DNA of 64,000 nucleotides from Urbifossiella limnaea (GTDB taxonomy: Bacteria > Planctomycetota > Planctomycetia > Gemmatales > Gemmataceae), in assembly GCF_007747215.1 (NCBI RefSeq), contig NZ_CP036273.1:1410322-1474321 (forward strand). Reading direction: 5' to 3'. Positions within the stretch are counted from its first letter, which is position 1, and every line of letters starts with the position of its first letter. Below the pieces are notes generated by a model. The model saw nothing but the letters and a program-made list of their open reading frames with translations. It was not told where the DNA came from and searched no databases. Of this stretch, positions 43,389-52,153 are shown in pieces. Both the position numbers and the translations under genes were made by a program.

Positions 43389-44594
43389 TCAGTTCGACAG
43401 CATCAGTTTCACCTCGGCCCTGCGGCCGGCGCGGATCACGTCCACGGTCACGGTGTCGCCGACCAGGAAGTTGCGGCGCAGGTACCCCAACAAATCGCCG
43501 GTCGTGCCGTCGAGGGGGACGCCGTTGAACCCCACCACCACGTCGCCGGTGCGGAACCCGGCCTTCGCCAGCGACGGGTGGAGGTTGTCGCCGATCTGGA
43601 ACGCCGCCCGCGCGGCGGTCAGCCCGAGCCTCCGGCGGTCGTCGGCCGTGAGGTCGTCGCCGGCGAACGGGGCCGACGGCAGGATGTCGAGCAGCGACGG
43701 CCGCCACGTGATGTTCGTCTTCCGCCACCCGTCGGCGAGTTCCAGCGCCCCGGTCCGTTCCTTCCCCGCCTGCGACCACACGACGGGGATCGTCCCCTTC
43801 GCGGGCGCCTTGTGCAGCGCGTAGGAGGCGTCCGCGAACGACGCCACCGGCACGCCGTTCAGGCGCCGCAGCACGTCGCCCGGCTTGATGCCGACCTTGT
43901 CCGCCGGCGAGCACGCGGCGACGGCCTTCACCCGGTCGCCGGCGTCGAGATCGACGACGACGCCCACGTTGTCCGGCGGCGGGTAGGCCCACACGCTGGC
44001 GCGGTCCCAGTTCCCAATGGCCTTCGCGTCCGCCCGGCGGAACTCGTTGACGTTGTGGCAGTGGATACACCCCTTGTGCCGCTTGGCGGCGGGGATGTCC
44101 TCGGGGCGCAGCGGCGGGTCGGCCCGCTTCGCCGGCGGGGGCGCGGCCTGGTGCGCCTCCAGCGCCCGGCCCATGGCGTACCGAAGCCCCTTCAGGCTGA
44201 TGCGGCTCTGGTCGCCGCGCGCGTCGCGGCCGCCGTACCGGCCGTAGACCGTCTCGTCCGCGTTCAGGAAGAACACGTACCACGTCACGTCGTAGTCGAA
44301 GTCGAAGACGCGGAGGTCCATGCCGGCGATTTGCACGAGCCGGACCCGGACGAACCGGTCGGCGATGTCGGAAATGTCCTTGTGGAGACGGACAACCTGC
44401 CCGTCGACTTCGGCGCAGTCGAGTCAGGGGTTGCAGCGGAACACGAGCATCATCGGCTTGCCGGTCCGCCGCGCCTCGGCCTTGGCGGCGGCGTAGTCGG
44501 TGTGCCACCCGTGCTGCTTCGGGTCGACGTTCTGGGCGGCCGCGGCGGCCGGCAGGAGCACGGCCGCCGCGACGGCGGCGAGGGCGGATCGCAT
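43389..44594 (-). CDS. Trx/PDZ-domain protein with in-frame UGA (probable selenoprotein)
   Basis: 401 residues if UGA at 44426-44424 is read as selenocysteine. Signal peptide (LAAVAAAVLLPAAAAAQ), then a thioredoxin-like domain with KPMMLVFRCNP-U-LDC: C54-x-x-U57, a CxxU redox motif. Next come the conserved MDLRVFDFDYDVTWYVFF and a CIHCH motif (176-180) that could hold heme c. Two PDZ domains end the protein (GIKPGDVLRRLNGVPV; GFRTGDVVVGFNGVPLDG). The frame is intact on both sides of the UGA. From memory, a planctomycete family named Trx7/PDZ (seleno)protein has this layout. A SECIS-like hairpin follows the UGA. A conventional caller would start at 44336 and lose the redox site. Confidence 0.85.
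44387..44405 (-). promoter_or_regulatory. SECIS-like hairpin
   Basis: The RNA GACGGGCAGGUUGUCCGUC folds into a 7-bp stem (one G-U pair) with loop AGGUU. The GGU lies 27-29 nt after the UGA. Bacterial SECIS elements place a G-containing apical loop about 16-37 nt after the UGA, so position and loop fit. It overlaps coding sequence, as bacterial SECIS elements do. Confidence 0.65.
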
Positions 44595-44621
44595 AGCTGG
44601 GCTCCGGCGGACTTGGGTGGG

Positions 44622-44999
44622 TTACTTCTTCGGCGGGGCGCCCGACTTCAGCACCTCGATCTTCTCGACGCGCGGCCGCTCCTCGAACGTCCACTCCAGC
44701 CGGACCCGGCTCTTCAGCGGAATTTCCTTGAGCCGGGCGACCATCGCCTTGTCCGGGCCGCCGCCGGCGGCCGGGGCGCCGCCGCGCCAGTGCGGCACGT
44801 ACTTCCGGGCCTTCTCCTCGCCGTCGGCCTTCACCTCGATCCAGGCCTCACCCTTGCCGGTCACCTCGCCGGTGACCGTGCCCTTGCGGGCCTCTTCCTT
44901 CTTCTCTTCCTTCTTGTCCTGGCCGGCGGCCGGGGCGCGGCCGACGGCCACGACGAAACCGACGGCGAGGACGGCGACGAACAGGCGGCGGAGGAGCAT
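44622..44999 (-). CDS. Small secreted protein upstream of the selenoprotein
   Basis: A 125-residue exported protein with a signal peptide (LFVAVLAVGFVVAVGRAPAA), a Lys/Glu-rich stretch (KKEEKKEEARKG), then a small beta-rich domain (TVTGEVTGKGEAWIEVKADG, ARKYVPHWRGG, RVRLEWTFEERPRVEKIEVL) resembling an OB-type fold. It ends 27 bp before the selenoprotein ATG on the same strand, so the two are probably cotranscribed. Function unknown. Confidence 0.65.
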   Translation of the reverse strand: MLLRRLFVAVLAVGFVVAVGRAPAAGQDKKEEKKEEARKGTVTGEVTGKGEAWIEVKADGEEKARKYVPHWRGGAPAAGGGPDKAMVARLKEIPLKSRVRLEWTFEERPRVEKIEVLKSGAPPKK

Positions 45000-45097
45000 G
45001 AGAGGGTTCCTTGTCGGGAACAGGTGTCGGCCCGGGATGGCCGGCAGGTGGGACACGACGAGTATAGCCGCCGGCGGCCCGGCCCACGAGTGGTTTG

Positions 45098-45126
45098 TTG
45101 CGTCGCCGTCCGGCGGGTCTTACAAT
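45098..45126 (+). promoter_or_regulatory. Promoter of the zinc-ribbon gene
   Basis: TTGCGT (45098-45103), a 17-bp spacer, and TACAAT (45121-45126), 38 nt before GTG 45165. It is the best sigma-70-like match in the window. Confidence 0.5.
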
Positions 45127-45164
45127 CCCGCTGCCCGAACCCTGATCTTCCCGGACGCCCGCTC

Positions 45165-45908
45165 GTGAACAACACCTGCCCGACCTGCGGGGCCGTCTAC
45201 AACGTCGCCGCCAAGGACATCGGCCGCCGCATCCGCTGCAAGAAGTGCCAGACCGGCCTGACCGTGACCGACGCCGGGCTGGCGCTCGACGAGCCGCCCC
45301 CGCCGACGGCCTCGGGCCCCCGGCCGCCGCCCCCGCCCCGCCCGGTCGAGGAGATGGACGACCTCGACGACCGGCCGCGCCGCCCGCCGGCGCGCGGCGG
45401 GATGGCGTTCGACCCGTTGAAGGTGTTCAACGACTTCGGCGGGGTGGCGTCGCTGCTGTTCGGGTTCGGGGCGTTCCTGGTGATCGTGTTCCTCTTTCAG
45501 CCGATCATCGGGAACGCCGCCGTGAGCCGGGCCGAGGGGACGCGCGAGCGGATGGACCTCGAGTGGAGCGCCCAGGAGCGGAAGCTCCGGAAGGACGGCA
45601 AATCCCAGCCCGACATCGACGCCGCCCGCGAGAAGTTCGACAAGGACCACGACCGCCTGCGCGTGGAGGAGGCCGCGGCCTACGAGCGGGTGAGCACGAA
45701 GCGGGCCCGGTGGTTCGAGATGTACGGGATGATGTTCGGGTTCCTGTTCCTGATGGCCGGCAGCCTCGGCTACATGATGCCCGGGCAGACGACGGTGCGC
45801 CGCATCCTCGGCACTGTGGTGCTGGGGGCGCAGATGCTCATCATCTTCCTCGTATTCGGCGTCGGCGGCGGGTGCGGCGGCGGCGGCGTGCCGGGGGTGA
45901 AGGGGTGA
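45165..45908 (+). CDS. Zinc-ribbon membrane protein
   Basis: A 247-residue protein. The N-terminal zinc ribbon is CPTCGAVYNVAAKDIGRRIR followed by CKKC, typical of the MJ0042 type. A Pro-rich linker leads to three membrane helices (LLFGFGAFLVIVFLFQPI; MYGMMFGFLFLMAGSLGYMM; LGTVVLGAQMLIIFLVFGV) with a charged coiled segment between the first two. GTG start. The final residues GVPGVKG and the stop are encoded within a GGGTGA-type inverted repeat. Function unknown. Confidence 0.65.
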   Translation: MNNTCPTCGAVYNVAAKDIGRRIRCKKCQTGLTVTDAGLALDEPPPPTASGPRPPPPPRPVEEMDDLDDRPRRPPARGGMAFDPLKVFNDFGGVASLLFGFGAFLVIVFLFQPIIGNAAVSRAEGTRERMDLEWSAQERKLRKDGKSQPDIDAAREKFDKDHDRLRVEEAAAYERVSTKRARWFEMYGMMFGFLFLMAGSLGYMMPGQTTVRRILGTVVLGAQMLIIFLVFGVGGGCGGGGVPGVKG

Positions 45909-45945
45909 GGGGTGGCCTGGGGAGGCGTTCTCACCCCTTCACCCC
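45894..45945. terminator. GGGGTGA-unit inverted repeat after the zinc-ribbon gene
   Basis: Perfect 16-bp arms (45894-45909 and 45930-45945), each with two GGGGTGA units; imperfect pairing continues outward. The stop codon of the zinc-ribbon gene (45906-45908) is inside the left arm. Same sequence class as the repeat at 30197-30314. Confidence 0.7.
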
Positions 45946-46012
45946 ATCACCCCTTCAAGCGGTGCGGCAGAGTTCCTATTCCATCCGGATACCGAAGTGA
46001 GACGGATACCCC

Positions 46013-46747
46013 ATGCCCGACACCGACTGGACCCCGAAGTACAAGCGCGTGCTGCTGAAGCTCAGCGGCGAGGCGCTCGGCCACGGCGGCAAGAGCGGCA
46101 TCAGCCTGGATGAGGCCGCCGCCATCGGCGAGCAGTTGAAGCGCGTCGTCGCCCGCGGCGTGCAACTGGCCGTGGTCGTCGGCGGGGGCAACATCCTCCG
46201 GGGGGCGCAGTTCTCCGCCGGCGGCGAGACCATCAAGCCGGCCACCGCCGACTACATGGGAATGCTCGCCACCGTCATGAACGGCCTCGCCCTTCAGGAC
46301 ACGCTGGAGGCGATGGGGGTCGAGACGCGGTTGCAGAGCGCCGTGCGAATGGAGACGGTCGCCGAGCCGTACATCCGCCGCCGGGCGCTGCGGCACCTCG
46401 AAAAGGGCCGCGTCGTCATCCTGGCCGGCGGCACCGGCAACCCGTTCGTCACCACCGACACCGCCGCCGCGCTGCGCGGCACCGAGCTCGGCGTCGAGGT
46501 CGTGCTGAAGGCGACCCGCGTGGACGGCGTGTACAACGCCGACCCGGAGGTGAACGAGTTCGCCGAGAAGTACGACCGGCTGACGTACGACAAGGTGATG
46601 CGCGACGGCCTGCGGGTGATGGACATGGGCGCGTTCGACATGTGCCGCACCGCCAAGCTGCCGATCCTGGTGTTCAATTACAAGCGCGACCGGGCCATCG
46701 AGCGGGCCGTGGCCGGGGAGCCGATCGGGACGATCGTGGCCGGCTGA
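46013..46747 (+). CDS. pyrH: Uridylate kinase (UMP kinase)
   Basis: Phosphorylates UMP to UDP; 244 residues. Amino-acid-kinase fold motifs are visible: [46 protein letters not shown] with the nucleotide loop, and [14 protein letters not shown]. Followed 67 bp later by frr, the classical pyrH-frr pair; rpsB and tsf are not upstream here. Confidence 0.96.
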   Translation: MPDTDWTPKYKRVLLKLSGEALGHGGKSGISLDEAAAIGEQLKRVVARGVQLAVVVGGGNILRGAQFSAGGETIKPATADYMGMLATVMNGLALQDTLEAMGVETRLQSAVRMETVAEPYIRRRALRHLEKGRVVILAGGTGNPFVTTDTAAALRGTELGVEVVLKATRVDGVYNADPEVNEFAEKYDRLTYDKVMRDGLRVMDMGAFDMCRTAKLPILVFNYKRDRAIERAVAGEPIGTIVAG

Positions 46748-46814
46748 CGCCGCCGGCCCGCCAAATAGACTGACACCTCTGAACGGTTCCGAATCCCGCA
46801 CCGCAGGTGCCCCG

Positions 46815-47375
46815 ATGAGCAGCGCGCAAATCCTCAAGGACGCCGAGGACCGGATGGAGAAGGCGCTCGACGTCTTCCGCAACGACCTGAAAGGCCTGCG
46901 GACCGGCCGCGCCTCCCCGGCCCTCGTCAACCCGCTGCGGGTGGACTACTACGGCAGCCCCACGCCGCTGGAACAGATGGCGTCGGTGTCCTGCCCGGAC
47001 GCGGCGACGATCGTCATCAAGCCGTACCAGGCCGAGGTGCTGAAGGACATCGAGAAGGCGATCCGCTCGTCCGACCTGGGCCTGGCCCCGAATAGCGACG
47101 GGAAGACGATCCGCCTGTCGCTGCCGGCGATGAGCGGCGACCAGCGGAAGAAGCTGGTGGCGCAGATCAAGAAGCAGGCGGAGGCGGCGAAGGTCAGCTG
47201 CCGGAACATCCGCCGCGACGGGAACAAGCACTTCGACGACGCCGAGAAGGCGAAGACGATGACCGAGGACGACCGCGACAAGGGGAAGGCGAAGGTTCAA
47301 GACCTGCTCAAGCTCTACGAGGGCAAGATCGACGACCTCGGGTCGAAGAAGGAGAAGGAAGTGATGGAACAGTAA
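46815..47375 (+). CDS. frr: Ribosome recycling factor
   Basis: Splits post-termination ribosomes together with EF-G; 186 residues, normal length. Family segments are DLKGLRTGRASPALVNPLRV, YYGSPTPLEQMASV, and IRLSLPAMSGDQRKKLVAQI. The C-terminal helix ends in KIDDLGSKKEKEVMEQ. It lies downstream of pyrH. Confidence 0.97.
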   Translation: MSSAQILKDAEDRMEKALDVFRNDLKGLRTGRASPALVNPLRVDYYGSPTPLEQMASVSCPDAATIVIKPYQAEVLKDIEKAIRSSDLGLAPNSDGKTIRLSLPAMSGDQRKKLVAQIKKQAEAAKVSCRNIRRDGNKHFDDAEKAKTMTEDDRDKGKAKVQDLLKLYEGKIDDLGSKKEKEVMEQ

Positions 47376-47402
47376 CCCGGGGCGGTCCGTGCCCGCCGGC
47401 TC

Positions 47403-47462
47403 GGGGCTTCGCCGCTCGCGGCTTAGCGCTGGGCAGCGCGAAGCCGCGAGCGGCGAAGCCCC
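47403..47462. terminator. 22-bp inverted repeat after frr
   Basis: Perfect 22-bp arms (47403-47424 and 47441-47462), with inner AGCGCT pairing. It starts 28 nt after the frr stop. It shares GCTCGCGGC-x-TAGCGCT with the palindrome at 50969-50996. Confidence 0.75.
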
Positions 47463-47489
47463 CAATCCTTCCCCACGTTGAACCCCCCC

Positions 47490-50477
47490 ATGCGCTCCCT
47501 CCGCGACGTTGCCGACCTGTTCCCCAAGGCCCGCGACGCCGGCCTCACCCCGGACGAGGTGACCGCCAGCCGCGGCCGGTTCGGCGCCAACCGCCTCACG
47601 CCGCTCCCCAAAGAGCCGGTCTGGAAGAAGTTCCTCGAGAAGTTCGACGAACCGATCATCAAGATCCTCCTCGCCGCGTCGCTGCTGAAGATCGTCGTCG
47701 ACCTGTTTGACGCTTCCCCGGTGTGGGGCGGCCTCGGCCTCGCCGCCGTGCTGGCCGTCGTCGTCGCCGCCGCGGTCGTGAAGGGGCTCGGCGACTGGGT
47801 GCCCTCCATTCTGTTCGGCCTTGCCGCGGTCCTCGTCGGCGTCAGCGTGCTGGTCGGCCACCCGTCGTATGAAGGGCTCGCGGTGATGATCGCGGTCGCG
47901 CTGGCGACCGGGGTCGCGTTCTACGCCGAGTACCGCTCCGACAACGAGTTCGATAAGCTGAACGCCACCAAGGACGACGTTCACGTCAAGGTCACGCGCG
48001 GCGGCACGGTCCACGCCGTCGGGCTCGAAGACGTGGTCGTCGGCGACCTGGTCGTGCTGGAGATGGGCGACGAAATCCCCGCCGACGGCCGCGTCCTGCG
48101 GGCCAACGAGTTGATGCTCGACCAGTCGCTGATGACCGGCGAGAGCGAGCCGGTGAAGAAGACGGCGGCGCGCGACGACGACGCGGCCGACGGCCCCGAG
48201 CAGCCCGGCTGCGTCTACCGCGGCACCCAGGTCGTGGACGGCGTCGGCCTGATGGTCGTCGGCAACGTCGGCGACGACACGATGATCGGCCAGATCGCCC
48301 GCCGCCTGTCCGGCGAGCCCGAGGGCGACGAGGCCGCCGCCGAGACGGCCGAAGGCCGCGTGCAGCAGAAGCTGACCATCTCGAAGGCCGCGACGCCGCT
48401 CCAGGAGAAGTTGACGGTCCTGGCCGACCTGATCAGCAAGGTGGGCTACATCGCCGCGGTCGCCATCTTCGTGGCGCTGCTGGCCCGCGGGCTGTACGTC
48501 GGTGAGGTGCGCTGGCCCGGCGCCGACGAGGCCGCCGGCCCGGTGCTGCTCGGCAGCGTGCGGGCGCTGCTGTCGTACTTCGTGTACATGGTCATCATCG
48601 TCGTCGTCGCGGTCCCCGAGGGGCTGCCGATGAGCGTGACCGTGTCGCTGGCGCTGGCCATGCGGAAGATGACCCGCGCCAACGCCCTCGTCCGCCAGCT
48701 CGTCGCCACCGAAACGATCGGCTCCGCCACCGTCATCTGCTCCGACAAGACCGGCACGCTGACGCAGAACAAGATGACCGTCAGCCGCGTCGGCATCGGC
48801 GGCGACGTTCACGACACCGTCGCCGGCAGCAGCGCCGACCCGGGCACGCCGCTCGGGTGGCTCGTGCTCAACAGCGCCGTCAACTCCACGGCCAGCCTCG
48901 AGGAGAAGGACGGTAAGACGCTCACCGTCGGCAACACGACCGAGGGCGCGCTGCTGACGTGGCTCCGCGGCGGGGCGTGGGTGCCCGGCGGGCCGGCCCT
49001 CGACTACGCCACCCTGCGGGCCGACCACCCGGTGCTGTACCAGCTCCACTTCTCGTCCGACCGCAAGCGGATGACCACCGTCACCCGCGACGGCGACAAG
49101 CTGGTGTCACTGGTGAAGGGCGCGCCGGAGATGATCCTGGAGCACTGCGACCGCTACCTCGCGGCCGACGGCTCCGTGCGGCCCCTCGCCGACGTGCGCG
49201 AGCGGTTCATGATGGGCCTCCGGGGCGCCGCCGGGGACGCGATGCGGACGCTGGCGTTCGCGCACGCCGTGCTGCCGCCCGGCTTCCCGCAGGACGAAGA
49301 CGCCATCCACGAGCGGCGCGACGAGATCGAGAAGGGGCTCGTCTTCACCGGGTTCGTCGCCATCCGCGACCCGATCCGCCCCGAGGTGCCGCCGGCCGTG
49401 GCCCAGTGCCGCGGCGCCGGGATCGAGGTGAAGATGATCACCGGCGACAACATCGAGACGGCCCGCGCCATCGCCCGCGAGTGCGGCCTGCTCGACAGCC
49501 CCGACGCGCTGGCGATGACCTCCGACGAGTTCAACCAGCTGTCCGACGACGAGCTGAAGGCGAAGCTGCCGCACCTGCGCGTGCTGGCCCGCGCCCGGCC
49601 GCTGGACAAGTACCGCATGGTGAAGCTGCTCCAGGAGCAGCAGCACGTCGTGGCCATGACCGGCGACGGCACCAACGACGCGCCGAGCCTGAAGAAGGCC
49701 GACGTGGGCCTGGCGATGGGCATCGCCGGCACCGAGGTGGCGAAGGAGGCGAGCAAGATCGTGCTGCTCGACGACTCGTTCGGCACCATCGTGAAGGCCG
49801 TGAGCTGGGGCCGGTCGCTGTACGAGAACATCCAGCGGTTCGTGCAGTTCCAGCTGACCATCAACGTGAGCGCGCTGACGATCGCGTTCCTGGGGCCGTT
49901 CCTGGGGCTCAAGCCGCCGTTCACCGTGCTGCAACTGCTGTGGATCAACGTCATCATGGACACGTTCGCGGCCATCGCGCTGTGCAGCGAGCCGCCGCGG
50001 CCGGGGCTCATGCGGGCGAAGCCGAAGCGGCGCGACGACAGCATCGTCACCCGGGCGATGGCGGGGAACATCCTCATCACCGCGGCGTTCTTCGTGGTGG
50101 TGATGATCGCGCTGCTGATGGGGATGCAGCACTGGGGCTGGTTCGCGGGGGCCGGCGAGAAGTCGGGCGAGTTCCCCGAGCTGACGCTGCGGCAGGCGAC
50201 GATCTTCTTCTGCGTGTACGTGTTCTTCCAGGTGTGGAACCAGATCAACTGCCGGTCGCTCGACCCGCGCGAGAGCGGCTTCTACAAGCTGTTCGCCAAC
50301 CCGCAGTTCCTGCTGATCGCGTCGCTGACGGTGGTCGGGCAGGTGCTCATCGTGACCGTCGGCGGGGCGGTGTTCAACGTGGAGCCGCTGGGCGTGATCG
50401 ACTGGCTCGTGATCGCGGCGAGCACGGCGAGCGTGCTGGCGTTCGCGGAGGTCGCGCGACGGCTCCGCGGGAACTGA
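47490..50477 (+). CDS. Calcium-transporting P-type ATPase
   Basis: A 995-residue P2-type pump that moves cations, probably Ca, out of the cytosol. Actuator motif LMTGESEPV; phosphorylation motif CSDKTGTLTQNKM with Asp near residue 418; nucleotide-domain SLVKGAPEMIL; hinge VAMTGDGTNDAPSLKKADVG; cytosolic MITGDN. The membrane segment with VVVAVPEGLPMSVTVSLAL holds the usual ion-site Glu. The closing helices resemble PMCA-type pumps (LLWINVIMDTFAAIALCSEPP). ATG 47490 is preferred over a TTG at 47478. The stop is the first codon of a 34-bp inverted repeat. Confidence 0.9.
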   Translation: MRSLRDVADLFPKARDAGLTPDEVTASRGRFGANRLTPLPKEPVWKKFLEKFDEPIIKILLAASLLKIVVDLFDASPVWGGLGLAAVLAVVVAAAVVKGLGDWVPSILFGLAAVLVGVSVLVGHPSYEGLAVMIAVALATGVAFYAEYRSDNEFDKLNATKDDVHVKVTRGGTVHAVGLEDVVVGDLVVLEMGDEIPADGRVLRANELMLDQSLMTGESEPVKKTAARDDDAADGPEQPGCVYRGTQVVDGVGLMVVGNVGDDTMIGQIARRLSGEPEGDEAAAETAEGRVQQKLTISKAATPLQEKLTVLADLISKVGYIAAVAIFVALLARGLYVGEVRWPGADEAAGPVLLGSVRALLSYFVYMVIIVVVAVPEGLPMSVTVSLALAMRKMTRANALVRQLVATETIGSATVICSDKTGTLTQNKMTVSRVGIGGDVHDTVAGSSADPGTPLGWLVLNSAVNSTASLEEKDGKTLTVGNTTEGALLTWLRGGAWVPGGPALDYATLRADHPVLYQLHFSSDRKRMTTVTRDGDKLVSLVKGAPEMILEHCDRYLAADGSVRPLADVRERFMMGLRGAAGDAMRTLAFAHAVLPPGFPQDEDAIHERRDEIEKGLVFTGFVAIRDPIRPEVPPAVAQCRGAGIEVKMITGDNIETARAIARECGLLDSPDALAMTSDEFNQLSDDELKAKLPHLRVLARARPLDKYRMVKLLQEQQHVVAMTGDGTNDAPSLKKADVGLAMGIAGTEVAKEASKIVLLDDSFGTIVKAVSWGRSLYENIQRFVQFQLTINVSALTIAFLGPFLGLKPPFTVLQLLWINVIMDTFAAIALCSEPPRPGLMRAKPKRRDDSIVTRAMAGNILITAAFFVVVMIALLMGMQHWGWFAGAGEKSGEFPELTLRQATIFFCVYVFFQVWNQINCRSLDPRESGFYKLFANPQFLLIASLTVVGQVLIVTVGGAVFNVEPLGVIDWLVIAASTASVLAFAEVARRLRGN

Positions 50478-50559
50478 CCAATTACCAATGACCCACCAAT
50501 GACCACGGAAGCCACCGCTTTTCTCCCGTGGTCATTGGTGGGTCATTGGTAATTGGTCA
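50475..50559. terminator. 34-bp inverted repeat at the ATPase stop codon
   Basis: Perfect 34-bp arms (50475-50508 and 50526-50559) with a 17-nt loop. Arms are tandem ACCAATGA-type units in otherwise GC-rich DNA. The stop TGA (50475-50477) is the first three bases of the left arm. Confidence 0.8.
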
Positions 50560-50597
50560 TTCCGGGCTGTAGCGCGTTATTTGTCCCTGGTGTGGCC

Positions 50598-50966
50598 ATG
50601 ACCCCGGAAGAACGCCGAGAGCTCGCCGCCATCGCCGACAAGTTGCTGATCGGCCACTTCCACCGGCACGTCTTCCTGTGCCTCGGCCCGACGTGCTGTG
50701 CGTCCGAAGCCGGCGAGGCCGCCTGGGACGCACTGAAGCGCGAGTTGAAGGACCGCAACCTGTCGCTGGCGGCCGGCCCCGCCGCGTGCTACCGCACGAA
50801 GGTGGGCTGCCTGCGCGTGTGCAAGGGCGGCCCGGTGATGGTCGTGTACCCGGAAGGGACGTGGTACGCCGGCATGACTGCCGACCGCGTGCCGCGGTTC
50901 GTCGAGGAGCACCTGGTCGGCGGGCGGCCGGTCGAAGATTGGGTGTTCGCGCGGAACCCGTTGTAG
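50598..50966 (+). CDS. Thioredoxin-like 2Fe-2S ferredoxin
   Basis: A 122-residue protein of the (2Fe-2S) ferredoxin family with a thioredoxin-like fold. The first cluster ligands are in FLCLGPTCC; the second pair is in CYRTKVGCLRVCKGGPVMVV. The C terminus reads YPEGTWYAGMTADRVPRFVE, as in the family. ATG 50598 starts the helix TPEERRELAAIADKL. An upstream in-frame Met lies within the repeat and is not used. Its electron partner is unknown. Confidence 0.83.
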   Translation: MTPEERRELAAIADKLLIGHFHRHVFLCLGPTCCASEAGEAAWDALKRELKDRNLSLAAGPAACYRTKVGCLRVCKGGPVMVVYPEGTWYAGMTADRVPRFVEEHLVGGRPVEDWVFARNPL

Positions 50967-50968
50967 TT

Positions 50969-50996
50969 GCTCGCGGCGTAGCGCTACGCCGCGAGC
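50969..50996. terminator. 28-bp perfect palindrome after the ferredoxin gene
   Basis: Fully self-complementary 14+14 bp with no loop, 2 nt after the ferredoxin stop and 10 nt before the convergent phosphoesterase stop. Shares a core with the 47403 repeat. Confidence 0.75.
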
Positions 50997-51006
50997 GGCG
51001 GGCAAA

Positions 51007-51933
51007 CTACCGCCCCGCCATCTCGCCGGCCCCGCTGTACTCGACCGCGGTCACCTCGCCTGCCGGCCAGTCCACCCGCAACAGCCGCTTGAAGCCGTAG
51101 TCGCCGCCGACGTTGTACCCGCGCGTCGGGCCGAAGCTCGCCTCGCGGGCGAAGTGGGTGTGCCCGCAGAACGCCAGCGGAATCCGGCCGGCGTACTTCG
51201 CCAGCACGTCCTCCAGGTCGGCGTTGCCGCTGAACGCCTCCCACATGAGCGCGTCCAGGTCCGGCGGGTCCGGCTTCGGGTAGTTCAACCGGCGGAACGG
51301 CGGGTGGTGCGTCACGACCAGCGCCGCCGGCACCTGGCTCAGCGCCTCAGCGAGGTGGTCGTTCAGCGTTTCCACCGCCTCCTGCGCGAACCCGGCGTCG
51401 TCGAAGTGCCAGCGGACGAAGTTGGCGTCGTTGTGCCGGCCGCGGGTGAACCGCTTCGTGCGGAGGCGGTCGGCCCACTCCGGGGTGAACTCGCGGAGGC
51501 GGTCCACGCCCCACGAGTAGTCGTACCAGTTAATCGAGCCCACCACCGCGAACCGGGCCTCGGGCAGCACCAGCGGGCCGTGGTCGAGGTAGTGGAAACC
51601 GCGGGCCGCGGCCTCGGCCGGCAGGTGGTGCCGGTACACGTCGAGGGAGTCGCCGCGGGGGTCGTCGGAGCGGACCCAGATGTCGTGGTTGCCGGGCACC
51701 AGCGCCTTGTGGCACGGCAACTCGGCGAACAGGTCGAGGCACCGGCCGAACTCGTCGCCCGCGCCGACGTCGCCGGCGATGACGAACAGGTCGGGCGGGT
51801 CGCGGAACAGGTCGTCCGCGAGGGCGTGGGTTGCGGCGGCCCCGCCCGGGTGGCGCGGGCCGAAGTGGAGGTCGGCGGTAACGGCGATCCGGACCGGGCG
51901 GCCGGGTCCGGCGAGCCGCGGGGAGGTCGTCAT
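51007..51933 (-). CDS. Metallophosphoesterase
   Basis: A cytosolic calcineurin-like phosphoesterase of 308 residues. Metal motifs in order: TADLHFG, IAGDVGAGDE, PGNHDIWV, VVTHHPPFRR and FCGHTHFARE. No signal peptide or membrane helix. A TAGAAT element (51945-51940) ends only 6 nt before the ATG, so the mRNA may be leaderless. Substrate unknown. Confidence 0.87.
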   Translation of the reverse strand: MTTSPRLAGPGRPVRIAVTADLHFGPRHPGGAAATHALADDLFRDPPDLFVIAGDVGAGDEFGRCLDLFAELPCHKALVPGNHDIWVRSDDPRGDSLDVYRHHLPAEAAARGFHYLDHGPLVLPEARFAVVGSINWYDYSWGVDRLREFTPEWADRLRTKRFTRGRHNDANFVRWHFDDAGFAQEAVETLNDHLAEALSQVPAALVVTHHPPFRRLNYPKPDPPDLDALMWEAFSGNADLEDVLAKYAGRIPLAFCGHTHFAREASFGPTRGYNVGGDYGFKRLLRVDWPAGEVTAVEYSGAGEMAGR

Positions 51934-51939
51934 ACCCCC

Positions 51940-51945
51940 ATTCTA
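51940..51945 (-). promoter_or_regulatory. TAGAAT element very close to a start codon
   Basis: Minus-strand TAGAAT six bases before the phosphoesterase ATG. If it is the -10, transcription begins at or next to the start codon, and no ribosome-binding site could be used. Confidence 0.35.
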
Positions 51946-52153
51946 CCGCACTCTCCGGACCGGCGCGACCCGCACGAGGGGGCGCAGCCCGCAGATTCAT
52001 CCGATCTTCGCCATTACGTCCGGCGTAATCGATGCATTCGGGCGAGCTCAGAGTCGGGCGAAACCGCTTCCCCGTGAATGAGTTCGGACGAACGGAAAAA
52101 ATCACTGGACGATCCCGAAATCTAGCTAACACTTGTCCAGTATCGATGCCGTG

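Noticed and set aside
43389-44594. Calling the UGA-interrupted gene a pseudogene or starting it at 44336
   Set aside because: Both sides of the UGA keep family motifs and a single frame, the codon fits CxxU, and a SECIS-like stem follows. A 44336 start would remove the signal peptide and the redox site.
46674-49049. A very long minus-strand open frame opposite pyrH, frr and the ATPase
   Set aside because: It is antisense to three clear genes, is rich in His, Arg and Gly, and has no recognisable domain; such frames are common in high-GC DNA. The similar long frames opposite 22461-24857 and 52615-55212 were rejected for the same reason.
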